Origin: Methanobacteriota archaeon
GTDB taxonomy: Archaea > Thermoplasmatota > Poseidoniia > Poseidoniales > Thalassarchaeaceae
Reading direction: 5' to 3'
Length of the DNA stretch: 62,786 nt
Assembly (NCBI GenBank): GCA_014239955.1
Contig: JAAZXW010000012.1
Location: 73,617 to 136,402, forward strand
This document shows, in pieces, positions 8,229-17,400 of this stretch (position 1 is the stretch's first letter; each line of letters opens with the position of its first letter). The notes under the pieces were generated by a model, which saw nothing but the letters and a program-made list of their open reading frames with translations, did no database searches and was not told where the DNA came from. The translations under genes were made by a program, and so were the position numbers.

Positions 8229-9326
8229 CTAGAGCTTGGCCCTACGTCTAGGCTCATGGAAACTCAGTTCACACTCCAATCCCCTAGCTCTGCCCATTAG
8301 CAGAATATCCTCGGTAAACTCCCTCTGGATGTTGGAACTAGACTCGCAGTAGAAATTGCATGAAACAGTAATCTTCGGAGGGAGGCTGTTTGTGATTTTC
8401 ACCCAGGAATCCCCCGCCTTGGTCGCTCTAGGGTCGGCAAGAACCTGCTCACAGAGAGAATCGCAGAACTTCTTCAGATTCCCCTCATCACTATTCTCCT
8501 CGAACTCAAATGAAGGCCTGATCCTCCTGAACCTCCTCATGGTGAAATTCTCCACAGGCTCGCTTGTGATGTAGGAATTGGGAACAGTCACAATCGTATC
8601 GTTGCCGGTTCTGATCATAGTGGTCCTAAGTCCAATGCTGATTACTTCGCCTTCAACGTCATCTACGATAATCCAATCTCCGACATTGAACGGCTGATCG
8701 ATAATTATCGAAATCGCTCCGAAGACATTTGCCACAGAATCCTTCGCTGCAAGAGCCAGTGCTAGACCAGTGATCCCCAGTCCCGCAATCATACCATTGA
8801 GATTCAATCCCACTAGTCCTGCCAATACGAAGATTCCAACTATCACCACTGCTAGCCTTCCGATGGCCTCTGCAACACTAGCTAGGGACCTCCTCGATGC
8901 CATGTTGTCCCCCTCAACAACGATGAACGCATCCAAGTAGTCGACTAGTCTGTATGCCGCGATTAGCATGAGTACCACAAATCCAGCTCTGCATAACTGC
9001 CCAATATCCTGCATCAAGACAGCCTCCCAGATATACTCCTCATCTGCCGCACTTACGTTCTCCAGAACCCAGTCCACAGACTGCCACATCGCCAGCAAAC
9101 CAATCATCCATCCAAGGGACTTAGGTGCGAACAGCGTCTTTCCGTCAATCCTCTCAGTCTTCGAGAGGAGGTCCATCAGCCTAGGGAATAGGAGTCTCCT
9201 GGAGATTAGTCCGGCACCCATCGAAACCCCAATTAGCATTACAAGGAAGCCAATTCCAAATGTGGAAAAACCGTAAAACAATTCTTCTCCCGTTAATATC
9301 TCAGCAATTTCTGATCCCATTGTCAT
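8229..9326 (-). CDS. mscS: Small-conductance mechanosensitive channel (MscS family)
   Basis: A gated membrane channel releasing solutes under osmotic downshock. The N-terminal half has about five hydrophobic helices. The pore-lining TM3 region GLNLNGMIAGLGITGLALALAAKDSVANVFGA (given here only as the known Gly/Ala-rich motif; visible around 8720-8830) is highly MscS-like, followed by the beta domain IDQPFNVGDWIIVDDVEGEV and VPNSYITSEPVENFT. The frame extends upstream to 9434, but that would overlap the divergent carboxypeptidase gene and its likely promoter, so ATG 9326 (or 9320) is preferred. A T-rich stretch about 27 nt upstream could be its TATA box. gpmA follows immediately. Confidence 0.9.
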   Translation of the reverse strand: MTMGSEIAEILTGEELFYGFSTFGIGFLVMLIGVSMGAGLISRRLLFPRLMDLLSKTERIDGKTLFAPKSLGWMIGLLAMWQSVDWVLENVSAADEEYIWEAVLMQDIGQLCRAGFVVLMLIAAYRLVDYLDAFIVVEGDNMASRRSLASVAEAIGRLAVVIVGIFVLAGLVGLNLNGMIAGLGITGLALALAAKDSVANVFGAISIIIDQPFNVGDWIIVDDVEGEVISIGLRTTMIRTGNDTIVTVPNSYITSEPVENFTMRRFRRIRPSFEFEENSDEGNLKKFCDSLCEQVLADPRATKAGDSWVKITNSLPPKITVSCNFYCESSSNIQREFTEDILLMGRARGLECELSFHEPRRRAKL

Positions 9327-9422
9327 GACTTTTCCGACGAGGTCCCCCTCAAAAAACCATCCCGGTCCTATGGGCCGTTCTCCGTACGATTCAATACGTA
9401 GGGTTTCTCCGCAAAACATAGC

Positions 9423-11627
9423 ATGACTAGTCAAACCTCTTCTAACCCGGGAAGAAAGAGACTTTCCAATCGCGGAGTACCAGTCACCGCGATGCTCCTA
9501 CCATTCATTCTGAGCATGCTCTCTCCGATTGCACTAGCCCCAATAACAACCGCCCAGGAGCCAGATTCAGGAACATCTCCAGAAGACATCTGGTCAACCG
9601 AGTATGCAAACCAGATTTTCCCGTGGGGGCCCCATGGTGACGCCGACCAACTACAGTTCCGAACATATCACGATTATTTCTCTATGAAACAAAGGATGCA
9701 GACACTAGCCGCGTACTATCCCGATTTCCTTCAATTCCATGAAGGGCTTCTCGGCGGATTTAATGCAAGAGGGGACGTAATGTCGTCCGACGAGTACGAG
9801 GGGTGGTACTACAACCACGCTAGTCCGTGGATGAAGATTACTGGAAATGTTCAGAGCGGTGAATACAATGATTTCAATGGGGACGATGGAAACTATGCCG
9901 ATCGCCCAGACGTTATGCTGGTGGGCAACCACCATGCCAGGGAGTGGATGTCATACGAGGTCCCGATGTTTTTCTTGGAAACCGTAGCGTTCTACTATGG
10001 CAAGGCCGGAGTAGACAATGATGGAGACGGCTTGATCGACGAAGACGGTTGGGATGGCATAGACAACGATGGCGACTGCTTGATGCTGAACTCTTCATTC
10101 CAAGACAGCAATGGGGACGGTAACCCCTGCGGTCCCGGTGACCTGGGCGTCGATGAGGATTTCAGCGAGCAGTTCATCACCGACATGGTCAATACCCGAG
10201 AGATATATCTCATTCCCATGCTTAACGTAGATGGCAATAGGTACGATAGGGAGGAATTCTGTGGAGAAACCGCATGGGAGAACTGCTATCAGAGTGGATG
10301 GAGGAAGAACCTACGCGACAACACCCACACCGGGGTGACCCCAATTCCTGATATCGACGAAGCTGTCGATGAAGGATGCGATGGTGTTGACCTCAATCGC
10401 AACTATCAGTTCGAGTGGGGCGCACCCTTGGGTGCAACTGGCCCCCTTTTCCCGGGGTTCTGCTATGCTGACGGGCCCAATAACGACGTTTACAACGGAC
10501 CTGCGAACACTGAGGACAACGATGGCGACGGTCAGATTAACGAGGACCACGTTGACGGCAAGGACGACGATGCAGACGGTCAGACGGATGAGGATTGGTG
10601 GGGTGGCAATACCGAACCAGAGACCAAGTTCATCCAAGATCTCACTGAGATGAACGACGATGACGGTGACTTGGCCTCGGACTTCAAGTCCACACTCACA
10701 TGGCACTCATTCTCAGAACTGGTCCTCTGGCCATGGGGGCACTGCACGAACTGCTACTCCCCAGACGACGAGTATCTGGTATATCACGGCCAGATGATGG
10801 GGCAGATGACTGATTACGCTCCAATGCAGTCTTCAGATCTCTACCCCACGACTGGAGATTTCTGCGACTGGCACTATGGTGTTCACAATTCGTACTGCTA
10901 CACAATTGAGATTGGAAACGCGTTCCACGAGAACCCGGAGGACATTGCCCACATTTCTGTGAGGAACCTCGGGGTCCCGTTCTACATGATTGAGATGGCC
11001 GATGATCCTCGGTACAGAGCCATTGTGGGTATTGAGAACACCACTTCCACACAGTGGTTGGAACCCCCAACAAATGTCTCCGTTCCATCTGACGGCGACA
11101 TACCTGTCGGACTCTGCTTAGACCCGATGTTCCCCTTTAGCCCGAATGTGGAAATGACGCATCTCATGTGGCGTTTCGTGGAGCCAACCAGGCAACAGAA
11201 CGACTTCGGCCCGACTGATTGGGTAGAGGTTCCATGGGCGAGATCCGGATTCAACGAGACATCCGATCAGTGCACTCTACTGGACGGCTCAAACGGAACC
11301 CGACTGGTCAGCCTCGTCCCACTTCCAGACACCTCTGTAGGGAAGATCCAGTACAAGGCAATGCTTGGAACCACAAACGGCGCTTTCCCATTCACCTACC
11401 CGACTTTGGAAGATGGTGGAAACTATTACGAATTGTCAATACCCTACAGAGCAGGGTTTGGGGACGCAATCCTCAGCATCCTGATGTTCCTCGTCATAGC
11501 CACCTTCGTATGGGGGGGCCTTGGGTTCACCCTTAGGGAGATGTTCTCGGAGGACGAGAGGATTTTCGGAATGCCTCCCGAAGAAATTCCAACTCCCGCC
11601 GTGATCAACCCCGGAAAGGGTGAGTGA
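9423..11627 (+). CDS. Secreted, membrane-anchored zinc carboxypeptidase (M14 family)
   Basis: A 734-residue exopeptidase that removes C-terminal residues from peptides outside the cell. The N-terminus has a signal peptide (MLLPFILSMLSPIALAPI, after a basic lead). Zinc ligands are in NHHAREW (His171 and Glu174), the substrate-binding RNYQFEWG follows, and a third ligand His is in TWHSFSELVLWPWG; the catalytic Glu is in YTIEIGNAF. Two acidic inserts rich in DNDGDG and DEDGWDG units (about 195-225 and 365-390) look like TSP3/EF-hand-type calcium loops. A C-terminal helix near residue 685 anchors it. A TATA-like CAATACGTA lies about 27 nt upstream. The next gene, a transporter, may import released amino acids. 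Confidence 0.93.
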   Translation: MTSQTSSNPGRKRLSNRGVPVTAMLLPFILSMLSPIALAPITTAQEPDSGTSPEDIWSTEYANQIFPWGPHGDADQLQFRTYHDYFSMKQRMQTLAAYYPDFLQFHEGLLGGFNARGDVMSSDEYEGWYYNHASPWMKITGNVQSGEYNDFNGDDGNYADRPDVMLVGNHHAREWMSYEVPMFFLETVAFYYGKAGVDNDGDGLIDEDGWDGIDNDGDCLMLNSSFQDSNGDGNPCGPGDLGVDEDFSEQFITDMVNTREIYLIPMLNVDGNRYDREEFCGETAWENCYQSGWRKNLRDNTHTGVTPIPDIDEAVDEGCDGVDLNRNYQFEWGAPLGATGPLFPGFCYADGPNNDVYNGPANTEDNDGDGQINEDHVDGKDDDADGQTDEDWWGGNTEPETKFIQDLTEMNDDDGDLASDFKSTLTWHSFSELVLWPWGHCTNCYSPDDEYLVYHGQMMGQMTDYAPMQSSDLYPTTGDFCDWHYGVHNSYCYTIEIGNAFHENPEDIAHISVRNLGVPFYMIEMADDPRYRAIVGIENTTSTQWLEPPTNVSVPSDGDIPVGLCLDPMFPFSPNVEMTHLMWRFVEPTRQQNDFGPTDWVEVPWARSGFNETSDQCTLLDGSNGTRLVSLVPLPDTSVGKIQYKAMLGTTNGAFPFTYPTLEDGGNYYELSIPYRAGFGDAILSILMFLVIATFVWGGLGFTLREMFSEDERIFGMPPEEIPTPAVINPGKGE

Positions 11628-11636
11628 GGCGATATC

Positions 11637-13340
11637 TTGGATTCGCAGGCTGAGCAGTCAAGCGACCAGTTCAGTGGTAGGCTAGGCCTCATCTTCGCGA
11701 CCATCGGTGCAGCCATCGGGACTGGAAACATCTGGAGGTTCCCTCGGATGGTGGGTGCCAACGGTGGTGGCTCATTCCTCGTCCCATGGTTGATTTTCCT
11801 ATTCCTCTGGTCGGTCCCTCTGATAATTGCCGAGTTCGCATTGGGCAAGAGAAGCAGGGTTGGGACCGTTGGAACATTCAGGATTTTCGCCGGACGAAGG
11901 TTCGCATGGATGGGCCTATGGACCGCATGGATAAACTGTGCAATAGGATTCTACTACGCCGTGGTCACGGGATGGTGCCTGAACTACTTCCAGATTGCTA
12001 TCAGAGGTGGCCTCTCCCAAGAGGTTGACACGATCGAGGTCTGGAACTCATTCCTCCAGTCCCCGTGGCAGGTCATCTTCTTCCAGATGATTACCGTTTT
12101 GATCACCCTAGCCGCTATATGGGGGGGTGCCAAGGCGATTGAGAAGGCAAACGTCACTCTGATGGTGTCGCTATTCGTCCTGCTTTTCGCAGCTCTATTC
12201 CTATCATTCGTAATGGACGTCAAGGACGGAAGCCTTGACGGATTCATCTACATGTTCAGCATTCAGCCGGAGTATCTGGTCCAGCCGGAGACTTGGATAA
12301 ACGGCCTTTCCCAGTCCGCTTGGTCCTGCTCTGCAGGGATGGGGATGGCGATAACATACTCGGTGTACATGAGGAAGGACGAGGATACCACTCTGAACGC
12401 AGCCACGATGTGCCTCGCGAACAACAGCATCAGCATTATCGCCGGACTCACTGTGATGATGGCAGTGTTCTCGGTTTCACCTGATCCCCTGGGAGCAGTA
12501 AGTGGGGGTAGTTCGGCAATCACCTTCCTAGTTCTGCCTGAGGTATTCGCCCAGGCACCGGGCGGCCCCGTCGTACAGCTCGCCATGGTCGCCATCTTCT
12601 TCCTAGCACTCTCTTTCGCTGCACTGACATCCATGATATCCACCGTCGAGCTCTGCGTCCGGAACTTCGTCGATCACGGTTTCGACCGCTCAAAGTCGGT
12701 CGCCCTGACCGGCGTTGCGATCTTCCTCTTCGGCATCCCCAGCGCTGTCCTGTGGATCAAGATCGATCCTTCCACTGGAGTAGCCTTCCCGCAGTTCCTC
12801 GAGGTCCAGGACCACATCTGGGGCTATGGGTTGATGTTCAGCGGCCTTTTCATGGCATACACCATCTGGAAGTACGGATGGTCGCGGTACAAGGCATGGC
12901 AGAGTGACAATGGGGTCGAGGGCTTCAGCCTCAGGGACTACCTGGACCATGGAGTCTCCGCCTTCCGTGACGACTACATCAACACCGGAGACAACGACTG
13001 GTGGATCGGTCGCTGGTGGGACTACATCATGTATCTCGGATTCCCACTGATGTTCTCCGTCCTGATGCTCTCGTACTTCGCGGATCTGCTAGCCAATGTA
13101 GACGACCCCTGGAATCCAGCGAACCCCCATGGGATTTCGATAATCCTGCTTTTCTGGGGGGTCACAGCATCACTGTTCGTCGGTTTCAACAAGGTACTGA
13201 TCTCGAGACCATTGTTCAGGAACGTCCCAGAGGGTGCGGAAGCACCGATCGACATGCTCCCCGGCGGATCAGACCCTCATATCTTCCAGGTGGGCGACGA
13301 GCTTCCAGACCACGTCATCGAGGAACTAGGTCTGGCATGA
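11637..13340 (+). CDS. Sodium-dependent transporter of the neurotransmitter:sodium symporter family
   Basis: A 567-residue, roughly 12-helix symporter that couples Na+ entry to amino acid uptake in bacterial and archaeal homologues such as LeuT. The N-terminal unwound helix is classic: GLIFATIGAAIGTGNIWRFP, followed by ANGGGSFLVPW and PLIIAEFALGK. The segment WSCSAGMGMAITYSVYM corresponds to TM6, and LSFAALTSMISTVELCV to TM8 with Na2-site residues. Translation starts at TTG 11637; a GAGGCGAT ribosome site overlaps the TGA of the carboxypeptidase gene, indicating one operon with it. The C-terminal tail is long and hydrophilic after the last helix. Substrate is not determinable, but linkage to a secreted peptidase favours amino acids. 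Confidence 0.95.
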   Translation: MDSQAEQSSDQFSGRLGLIFATIGAAIGTGNIWRFPRMVGANGGGSFLVPWLIFLFLWSVPLIIAEFALGKRSRVGTVGTFRIFAGRRFAWMGLWTAWINCAIGFYYAVVTGWCLNYFQIAIRGGLSQEVDTIEVWNSFLQSPWQVIFFQMITVLITLAAIWGGAKAIEKANVTLMVSLFVLLFAALFLSFVMDVKDGSLDGFIYMFSIQPEYLVQPETWINGLSQSAWSCSAGMGMAITYSVYMRKDEDTTLNAATMCLANNSISIIAGLTVMMAVFSVSPDPLGAVSGGSSAITFLVLPEVFAQAPGGPVVQLAMVAIFFLALSFAALTSMISTVELCVRNFVDHGFDRSKSVALTGVAIFLFGIPSAVLWIKIDPSTGVAFPQFLEVQDHIWGYGLMFSGLFMAYTIWKYGWSRYKAWQSDNGVEGFSLRDYLDHGVSAFRDDYINTGDNDWWIGRWWDYIMYLGFPLMFSVLMLSYFADLLANVDDPWNPANPHGISIILLFWGVTASLFVGFNKVLISRPLFRNVPEGAEAPIDMLPGGSDPHIFQVGDELPDHVIEELGLA

Positions 13341-13349
13341 GGCTGGAAG

Positions 13350-14810
13350 ATGAAGGGAGCCAGCGAGGGGACACGCTGGGAGATGCACTGGGACGAAGTT
13401 GCGGTTTTCGACATCAACTCCGCTAGTCTCGGCGTGGATGAGCTCGAACTCATGACAGCCGCGGGAGAGGCCCTGGCACACGAGGTCGCGAAGGCCTCTG
13501 GTGGAGAGGAGGTGCTATTCCTCTGCGGACCCGGCAACAATGGGGGTGACGGCTTCTTAGCGGCACGCGCATGCTCCCTTGCCGGCATCCGGACCTCGGT
13601 ATTGTCAAGCCACGAGTCATCGAAGTCAGAGACTTCGTCGCACGCCAGAGGAATGGCATCCCAGGGATTGCGAATCCACGTCTGGCCGGATACCCCCCAA
13701 GGCGATTGGACACTGGTAGTCGACTGCCTCCTCGGGTCAGGAGGAGCAGCCTCGGGATCAGAGCTAAGATCCCCGATTAGGGAGATTTCGTCTTGGGCTA
13801 GGTCAACCGAATTACCGATTCTCTCCTGCGACATACCAACTGGTATGGGGGGCCCAGATGCCCTGAAGCCCGTTCGCACAGTCACGTTCCACTCCCCCAA
13901 GATGGGCATGTCGGAGTCCGAGTGCGGGGAGATCATGGTCTCAGAACTCCCTTGGCCGAGCGAGGTCAGAAACTGCGGAGTCGGAGACGCATCTAGGTAC
14001 CCGTCAATTGAATTGGATGCGAGGAAGGGAGACAGGGGCCGACTGCTCGTAGTTGGGGGTGGACCGTATCATGGTGCGCCTCTGCTCTCTGGCATGGCAG
14101 CAGCCAGGAGCGGGTGCGACTTGGTTCACGTCGCTATGCCAGCCACCGCATCCAGCAGGTCGCAGTGGCCTGCCAGCCTGATTCCCGAGAAACTCCCCGA
14201 CAGGGAACTCTTGACTTCCGATTCCATAGGGGCATTGTCAGACTTCATCGATTCGGGAAGGCAACCAGATGCGATGGTGATAGGCCCGGGCATTGGGAGG
14301 GAAGAGGAAAGCATGGAGGCCGTCAGGGAGATTATTTCCCTCTCGGTCAGCAAGTCGCTCCCTCTCGTGGTCGATGCAGATGCGATTTCAGCGCTCCCAG
14401 TAGGAAAATGGCCGGATGGCCTAATCGGCGTAGCAACCCCGCATCCAGGAGAGGCCGAGAGATGGCTGTCTGAAACGTCACCGCAGCAAGCACTAGCGGA
14501 TTGCACCAAAGAGGAATCGGCCATAGTGGTCACGGGACACGAGGATGAGATCTTCGGCCCCCAGGGAAGGCATTGCCACGCTACCGGAGGACACCCTAGG
14601 ATGGCAGTCAGTGGCACGGGAGACCTCCTTGCAGGGACCATCGGCGGGTTCCTTGCCCAAGGGATGGCCCCTTGGCCCGCAGCCAGACTGGCTTGCGCGG
14701 TCCTCAGGGAGGCAGGTTCCAGAGCCGCACAAGAAAAGGGCCCAGGTCTACTAGCCGATGACGTGCCCGTTCATATCGCCCACACCCTCTCCGAGTGGAT
14801 AGGGGTGTGA
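13350..14810 (+). CDS. nnr: Bifunctional NAD(P)H-hydrate epimerase / ADP-dependent NAD(P)H-hydrate dehydratase
   Basis: Repairs hydrated NAD(P)H. The N-terminal half (about 1-205) is the YjeF/NnrE epimerase with the phosphate loop GPGNNGGDGFLAAR, the catalytic Asp segment VVDCLLGSGG, and SCDIPTGMGG. The C-terminal half (about 225-486) is the NnrD dehydratase, a ribokinase fold, with GRLLVVGGGPYHGAPLL, AMVIGPGIGR, LVVDADAIS, TPHPGEAERWL and the nucleotide-binding AVSGTGDLLAGTIGGFLAQG. ATG 13350 is preceded by GAGG at 7-nt spacing overlapping the upstream stop; ATG 13386 is an alternative that starts closer to the conserved part. In the plus-strand run between the symporter and a GtrA gene. Confidence 0.95.
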   Translation: MKGASEGTRWEMHWDEVAVFDINSASLGVDELELMTAAGEALAHEVAKASGGEEVLFLCGPGNNGGDGFLAARACSLAGIRTSVLSSHESSKSETSSHARGMASQGLRIHVWPDTPQGDWTLVVDCLLGSGGAASGSELRSPIREISSWARSTELPILSCDIPTGMGGPDALKPVRTVTFHSPKMGMSESECGEIMVSELPWPSEVRNCGVGDASRYPSIELDARKGDRGRLLVVGGGPYHGAPLLSGMAAARSGCDLVHVAMPATASSRSQWPASLIPEKLPDRELLTSDSIGALSDFIDSGRQPDAMVIGPGIGREEESMEAVREIISLSVSKSLPLVVDADAISALPVGKWPDGLIGVATPHPGEAERWLSETSPQQALADCTKEESAIVVTGHEDEIFGPQGRHCHATGGHPRMAVSGTGDLLAGTIGGFLAQGMAPWPAARLACAVLREAGSRAAQEKGPGLLADDVPVHIAHTLSEWIGV

Positions 14811-14814
14811 TGAT

Positions 14815-15288
14815 ATGCTAGTCAGTGATGATTACCCCTGGGGCAAGCTTCTACGCGAATATGTGATGTACTGCACAGTAGGTTGCTTCAACGTAACAGT
14901 CTTCTTCGCAATGTACTATTTCCTATACAAGGAGCAACTATCCGTTCAGTACCCTGCTGCATCCGCATGGGCAATTTCCTACTTCGCGAGCTCAATCTTG
15001 GCTCACTACCTCCATCGCTGGCTAACCTTCGAGTCCCTCACCAGTTACAAGAAGAGCCTGGTTGTGATGATGACAATCTACGTCGCACTACTGATCATTT
15101 CCACCGTCTCGACTGCCTACTTCGCAGACACTCTCGAATTCAACCACTACTACTCGTGGGCAGCAAACACCGCGGCCTTCGGCTTCATATCATTCGTTCT
15201 TCTGAGGGTCTTCGCCTTTCCCCTGTCCGATGGGCGCATCACCCGCAAAGAAAGAGTCGAAGAGTTCCGAAATCGGCGTAGGGCTTGA
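14815..15288 (+). CDS. GtrA-family membrane protein
   Basis: A 157-residue protein with four hydrophobic helices in the GtrA pattern. Helix 1 is YVMYCTVGCFNVTVFFAMYYFLY, helix 2 is ASAWAISYFASSILAHYLHRWLTF (the N-x-h-x-xRxhTF-like motif of the family), and helices 3 and 4 lie around 75-95 and 110-135. GtrA proteins are thought to help flip polyprenyl-linked sugars in surface glycosylation. It lies between nnr and hisS with a very short gap to nnr. A second, divergent GtrA-type gene occurs at 59732-60196. The specific lipid-linked substrate is unknown. Confidence 0.88.
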   Translation: MLVSDDYPWGKLLREYVMYCTVGCFNVTVFFAMYYFLYKEQLSVQYPAASAWAISYFASSILAHYLHRWLTFESLTSYKKSLVVMMTIYVALLIISTVSTAYFADTLEFNHYYSWAANTAAFGFISFVLLRVFAFPLSDGRITRKERVEEFRNRRRA

Positions 15289-15312
15289 AGTGGTCCCGTT
15301 CTTGGCGGTGCC

Positions 15313-16569
15313 GTGACGAAGGGCGTTCGAGGCACCCGCGACTTCTACCCAGAAGACATGCGTGTGCGAAACTGGCTGTTCGAGAGGTTCCACAGCGCTG
15401 CCCTTTCCCACGGATTCGAGGAGTACGATGCCCCCGTATTGGAGACGGAGGAGCTCTACACTCGGAAGTCAGGCGAGGAGATTACCCAGCAGTTGTACAA
15501 CTTCGAGGACAAAGGGGGTCGCAAGGTAGCACTCCGGCCCGAGATGACCCCGACCCTTGCTAGAATGGTCATGGCCAGATCAGGCGCACTTGCTCTGCCA
15601 ATCAAGTGGTACTCCATCCCCCAGTGCTGGCGCTACGAGAGGACTCAGAGGGGACGGGGCCGTGAGCACTACCAGTGGAACGTCGACATCTGGGGCGCAG
15701 AGGGAGTGGAGGCGGATGCGGAGCTAATCTCCGTCCTGGTGCAATTCTTCCGCAGTGTTGGTCTATCATCCGATGACTTGGTCATCAGGGTCAGCAGCAG
15801 GAAGGTTCTGGAGGAGGTCCTCGGATCCCTGGGAATCTCTGGAGAGGGATTCTCACAGACTTGCATTGTGATAGACAAGATGGACAAGCTCCCAGAAGAC
15901 GTCATAGAAGCCCAATTGGCCGAGTTGGGCCTTGACTCGGAGGCAATTTCCACTATCCAATCAGTGCTCAGCATAACCGATCTGAGCGATATGGGGACCG
16001 CTCTGGGACAGTCCAGCGAGGCAGTTTCAGAGCTGATGGCGATATTCTCTCTGGCCGAGTCATATGGTATCAGCGACTGGATAGAGCTCGATGCATCAGT
16101 AGTACGAGGCCTGGCATACTACACTGGGCCAGTTTTCGAGGCACACGACCGAGCAGGAGAGCTGAGAGCAGTATGTGGCGGAGGGAGGTATGACAGGCTG
16201 ATCAGCACCCTGGGCGGAAAGGACCTGCCAGCAACCGGGTTCGGGTTCGGGGACATGGTGGTGATGGAGCTATTGCAGGCCAAGGGACTAGTCCCGGAGA
16301 TGCCAAACGGCGTCCAGGACATCGTCTTCGGGATGGGCCCAGAGCTCAGGGAAGCAGCGATGAGAGTCGCGTCATCAATCAGGACTGGTGGAAGGAGCGC
16401 GGATTTGATCTTGGAGGACAAGCGAATGAAGTGGGTCTTCAGGCATGCCGATAGGGCCGGGGCGGAGAGGCTCGTAATGGTGATGCCAGAAGAGTGGGCC
16501 AAGGGCATGGTCAAGGTGAAGCATCTGGCTACAGGCGAGGAGTCCGAGGTTCCTTTCGAGTCGCTATGA
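15313..16569 (+). CDS. hisS: Histidyl-tRNA synthetase
   Basis: Charges tRNA-His. The 418-residue class II synthetase shows the N-terminal GVRGTRDFYPEDM, motif 1 around ALSHGFEEYDAPVLE, motif 2 KWYSIPQCWRYERTQRGRGREHYQWNVD (cited as two halves, WRYERTQRGRGRE and HYQWNVDIWG), the HisRS-specific RGLAYYTGPVFEA (HisA motif) and GGGRYDRLI, and motif 3 TGFGFGDMVV. A C-terminal anticodon-binding domain follows. Start is GTG 15313. The 3' end overlaps the convergent PGF-CTERM-like gene by about 40 bp. Confidence 0.96.
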   Translation: MTKGVRGTRDFYPEDMRVRNWLFERFHSAALSHGFEEYDAPVLETEELYTRKSGEEITQQLYNFEDKGGRKVALRPEMTPTLARMVMARSGALALPIKWYSIPQCWRYERTQRGRGREHYQWNVDIWGAEGVEADAELISVLVQFFRSVGLSSDDLVIRVSSRKVLEEVLGSLGISGEGFSQTCIVIDKMDKLPEDVIEAQLAELGLDSEAISTIQSVLSITDLSDMGTALGQSSEAVSELMAIFSLAESYGISDWIELDASVVRGLAYYTGPVFEAHDRAGELRAVCGGGRYDRLISTLGGKDLPATGFGFGDMVVMELLQAKGLVPEMPNGVQDIVFGMGPELREAAMRVASSIRTGGRSADLILEDKRMKWVFRHADRAGAERLVMVMPEEWAKGMVKVKHLATGEESEVPFESL

Positions 16570-17329
16570 CTGCCATAGCCATTGCCGAAAGGCCTGTCAG
16601 GAGCCCGAATCCTGGTAATCCCTTGTCTTCTGGCTCCTCTTCAATGACTATCTCAGGGGTCTCCCCTATTGGGAACTGGATTTGAGTCCTCAATCCTTCT
16701 TGGTTGTTGGAGTAGTAGACCCTGAAGAAGCCCCCGCACTTCAGCATCTGCAACGGTCCGCTGCAGGGGGTGCCGGAGGCATCCCATCCAGACTTCGAAA
16801 TCTGGAACCTAACACTCGGTTCCCCATTGCTAGAGTTCCACCATGTCGAGTTCTCGATAACATCCAATTCCCATTTCAACTGAATGTCCTGGTCGGTTGC
16901 AATGTCTTGGAACGATCTGCTGTCAACAATCGCAGACCCCTTCATCAGGGTGATCGTGAGGTCCTCGTCCTCCTCGGATTCTGCTTCAGCGTGATCAATT
17001 CTCAGACCGAACTCCAACGTGATTTTCATTCCTGCCTTGAGATAGACGTTTTCATCGAAATCGTACTTCATTCGGCAGGTGATGTCCACCTCTAGCCTCT
17101 GGGCATCGCCCCCATCTACCTCTTCCCCATATCCCTGTTCCGCTGATCCCCCACCATCCTCATCGAAGCTCCCCCAGCAGTTGGACAGTTCTTCGTTGCC
17201 CCAGAAGTGCAGGAAGTTGTTGATCGGGGAAGGTTGTTCGGGATCCACCGACTGAGCAAAAGCGATGGGAGCCATGCTAGACATGCAAAGCAGAGCCAGG
17301 ATGATTGGGGCCAATACGCTCCTCGCCAT
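16529..17329 (-). CDS. Secreted protein with PGF-CTERM-like anchor (paralogue A)
   Basis: No enzymatic family recognised. The 266-residue product has a signal peptide (MARSVLAPIILALLCMSSMAPIAFAQS), an ectodomain rich in Asp/Glu, and a C-terminal LPGFGLLTGLSAMAMAVIATRKE. That tail has the tripartite layout of archaeal PGF-CTERM sorting signals: PGF, hydrophobic helix, basic end; such tails are processed by archaeosortase. Conserved cysteines (NCWGSF, DITCRM, TPCSGP, LKCGG) suggest disulfides. The protein is clearly paralogous to the next gene: both have HFWG, SCW or NCW, an AE-GYG motif, KSxWxxS-type and FRFYYSNNxxG motifs. The 3' end overlaps hisS by about 40 bp. Confidence 0.75.
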   Translation of the reverse strand: MARSVLAPIILALLCMSSMAPIAFAQSVDPEQPSPINNFLHFWGNEELSNCWGSFDEDGGGSAEQGYGEEVDGGDAQRLEVDITCRMKYDFDENVYLKAGMKITLEFGLRIDHAEAESEEDEDLTITLMKGSAIVDSRSFQDIATDQDIQLKWELDVIENSTWWNSSNGEPSVRFQISKSGWDASGTPCSGPLQMLKCGGFFRVYYSNNQEGLRTQIQFPIGETPEIVIEEEPEDKGLPGFGLLTGLSAMAMAVIATRKEPRTPRL

Positions 17330-17376
17330 CGGATTACGCAGGGTTGTCGTTTAGTTTGAGGTTATCCTAGATTACT

Positions 17377-17399
17377 CGCTAGAAAACGGATTTCTAGCG
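17377..17399. terminator. Perfect 9-bp hairpin between the PGF-CTERM paralogues
   Basis: CGCTAGAAA (17377-17385) and TTTCTAGCG (17391-17399) are perfect inverted complements around a 5-nt loop. The hairpin begins 2 bases after the stop of the 17401-18213 gene in its direction of transcription, so it could be a terminator, a 3'-end processing or stability element, or an operator for the downstream paralogue, whose start is 48 bp away. Confidence 0.6.
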
Positions 17400-17400
17400 G

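Noticed and set aside
10005-10620. Apparent repeat array of GACAATGATGG-like units, considered as CRISPR or satellite
   Set aside because: Units are irregular in spacing and sequence, and encode Asp/Gly-rich calcium loops in the carboxypeptidase.
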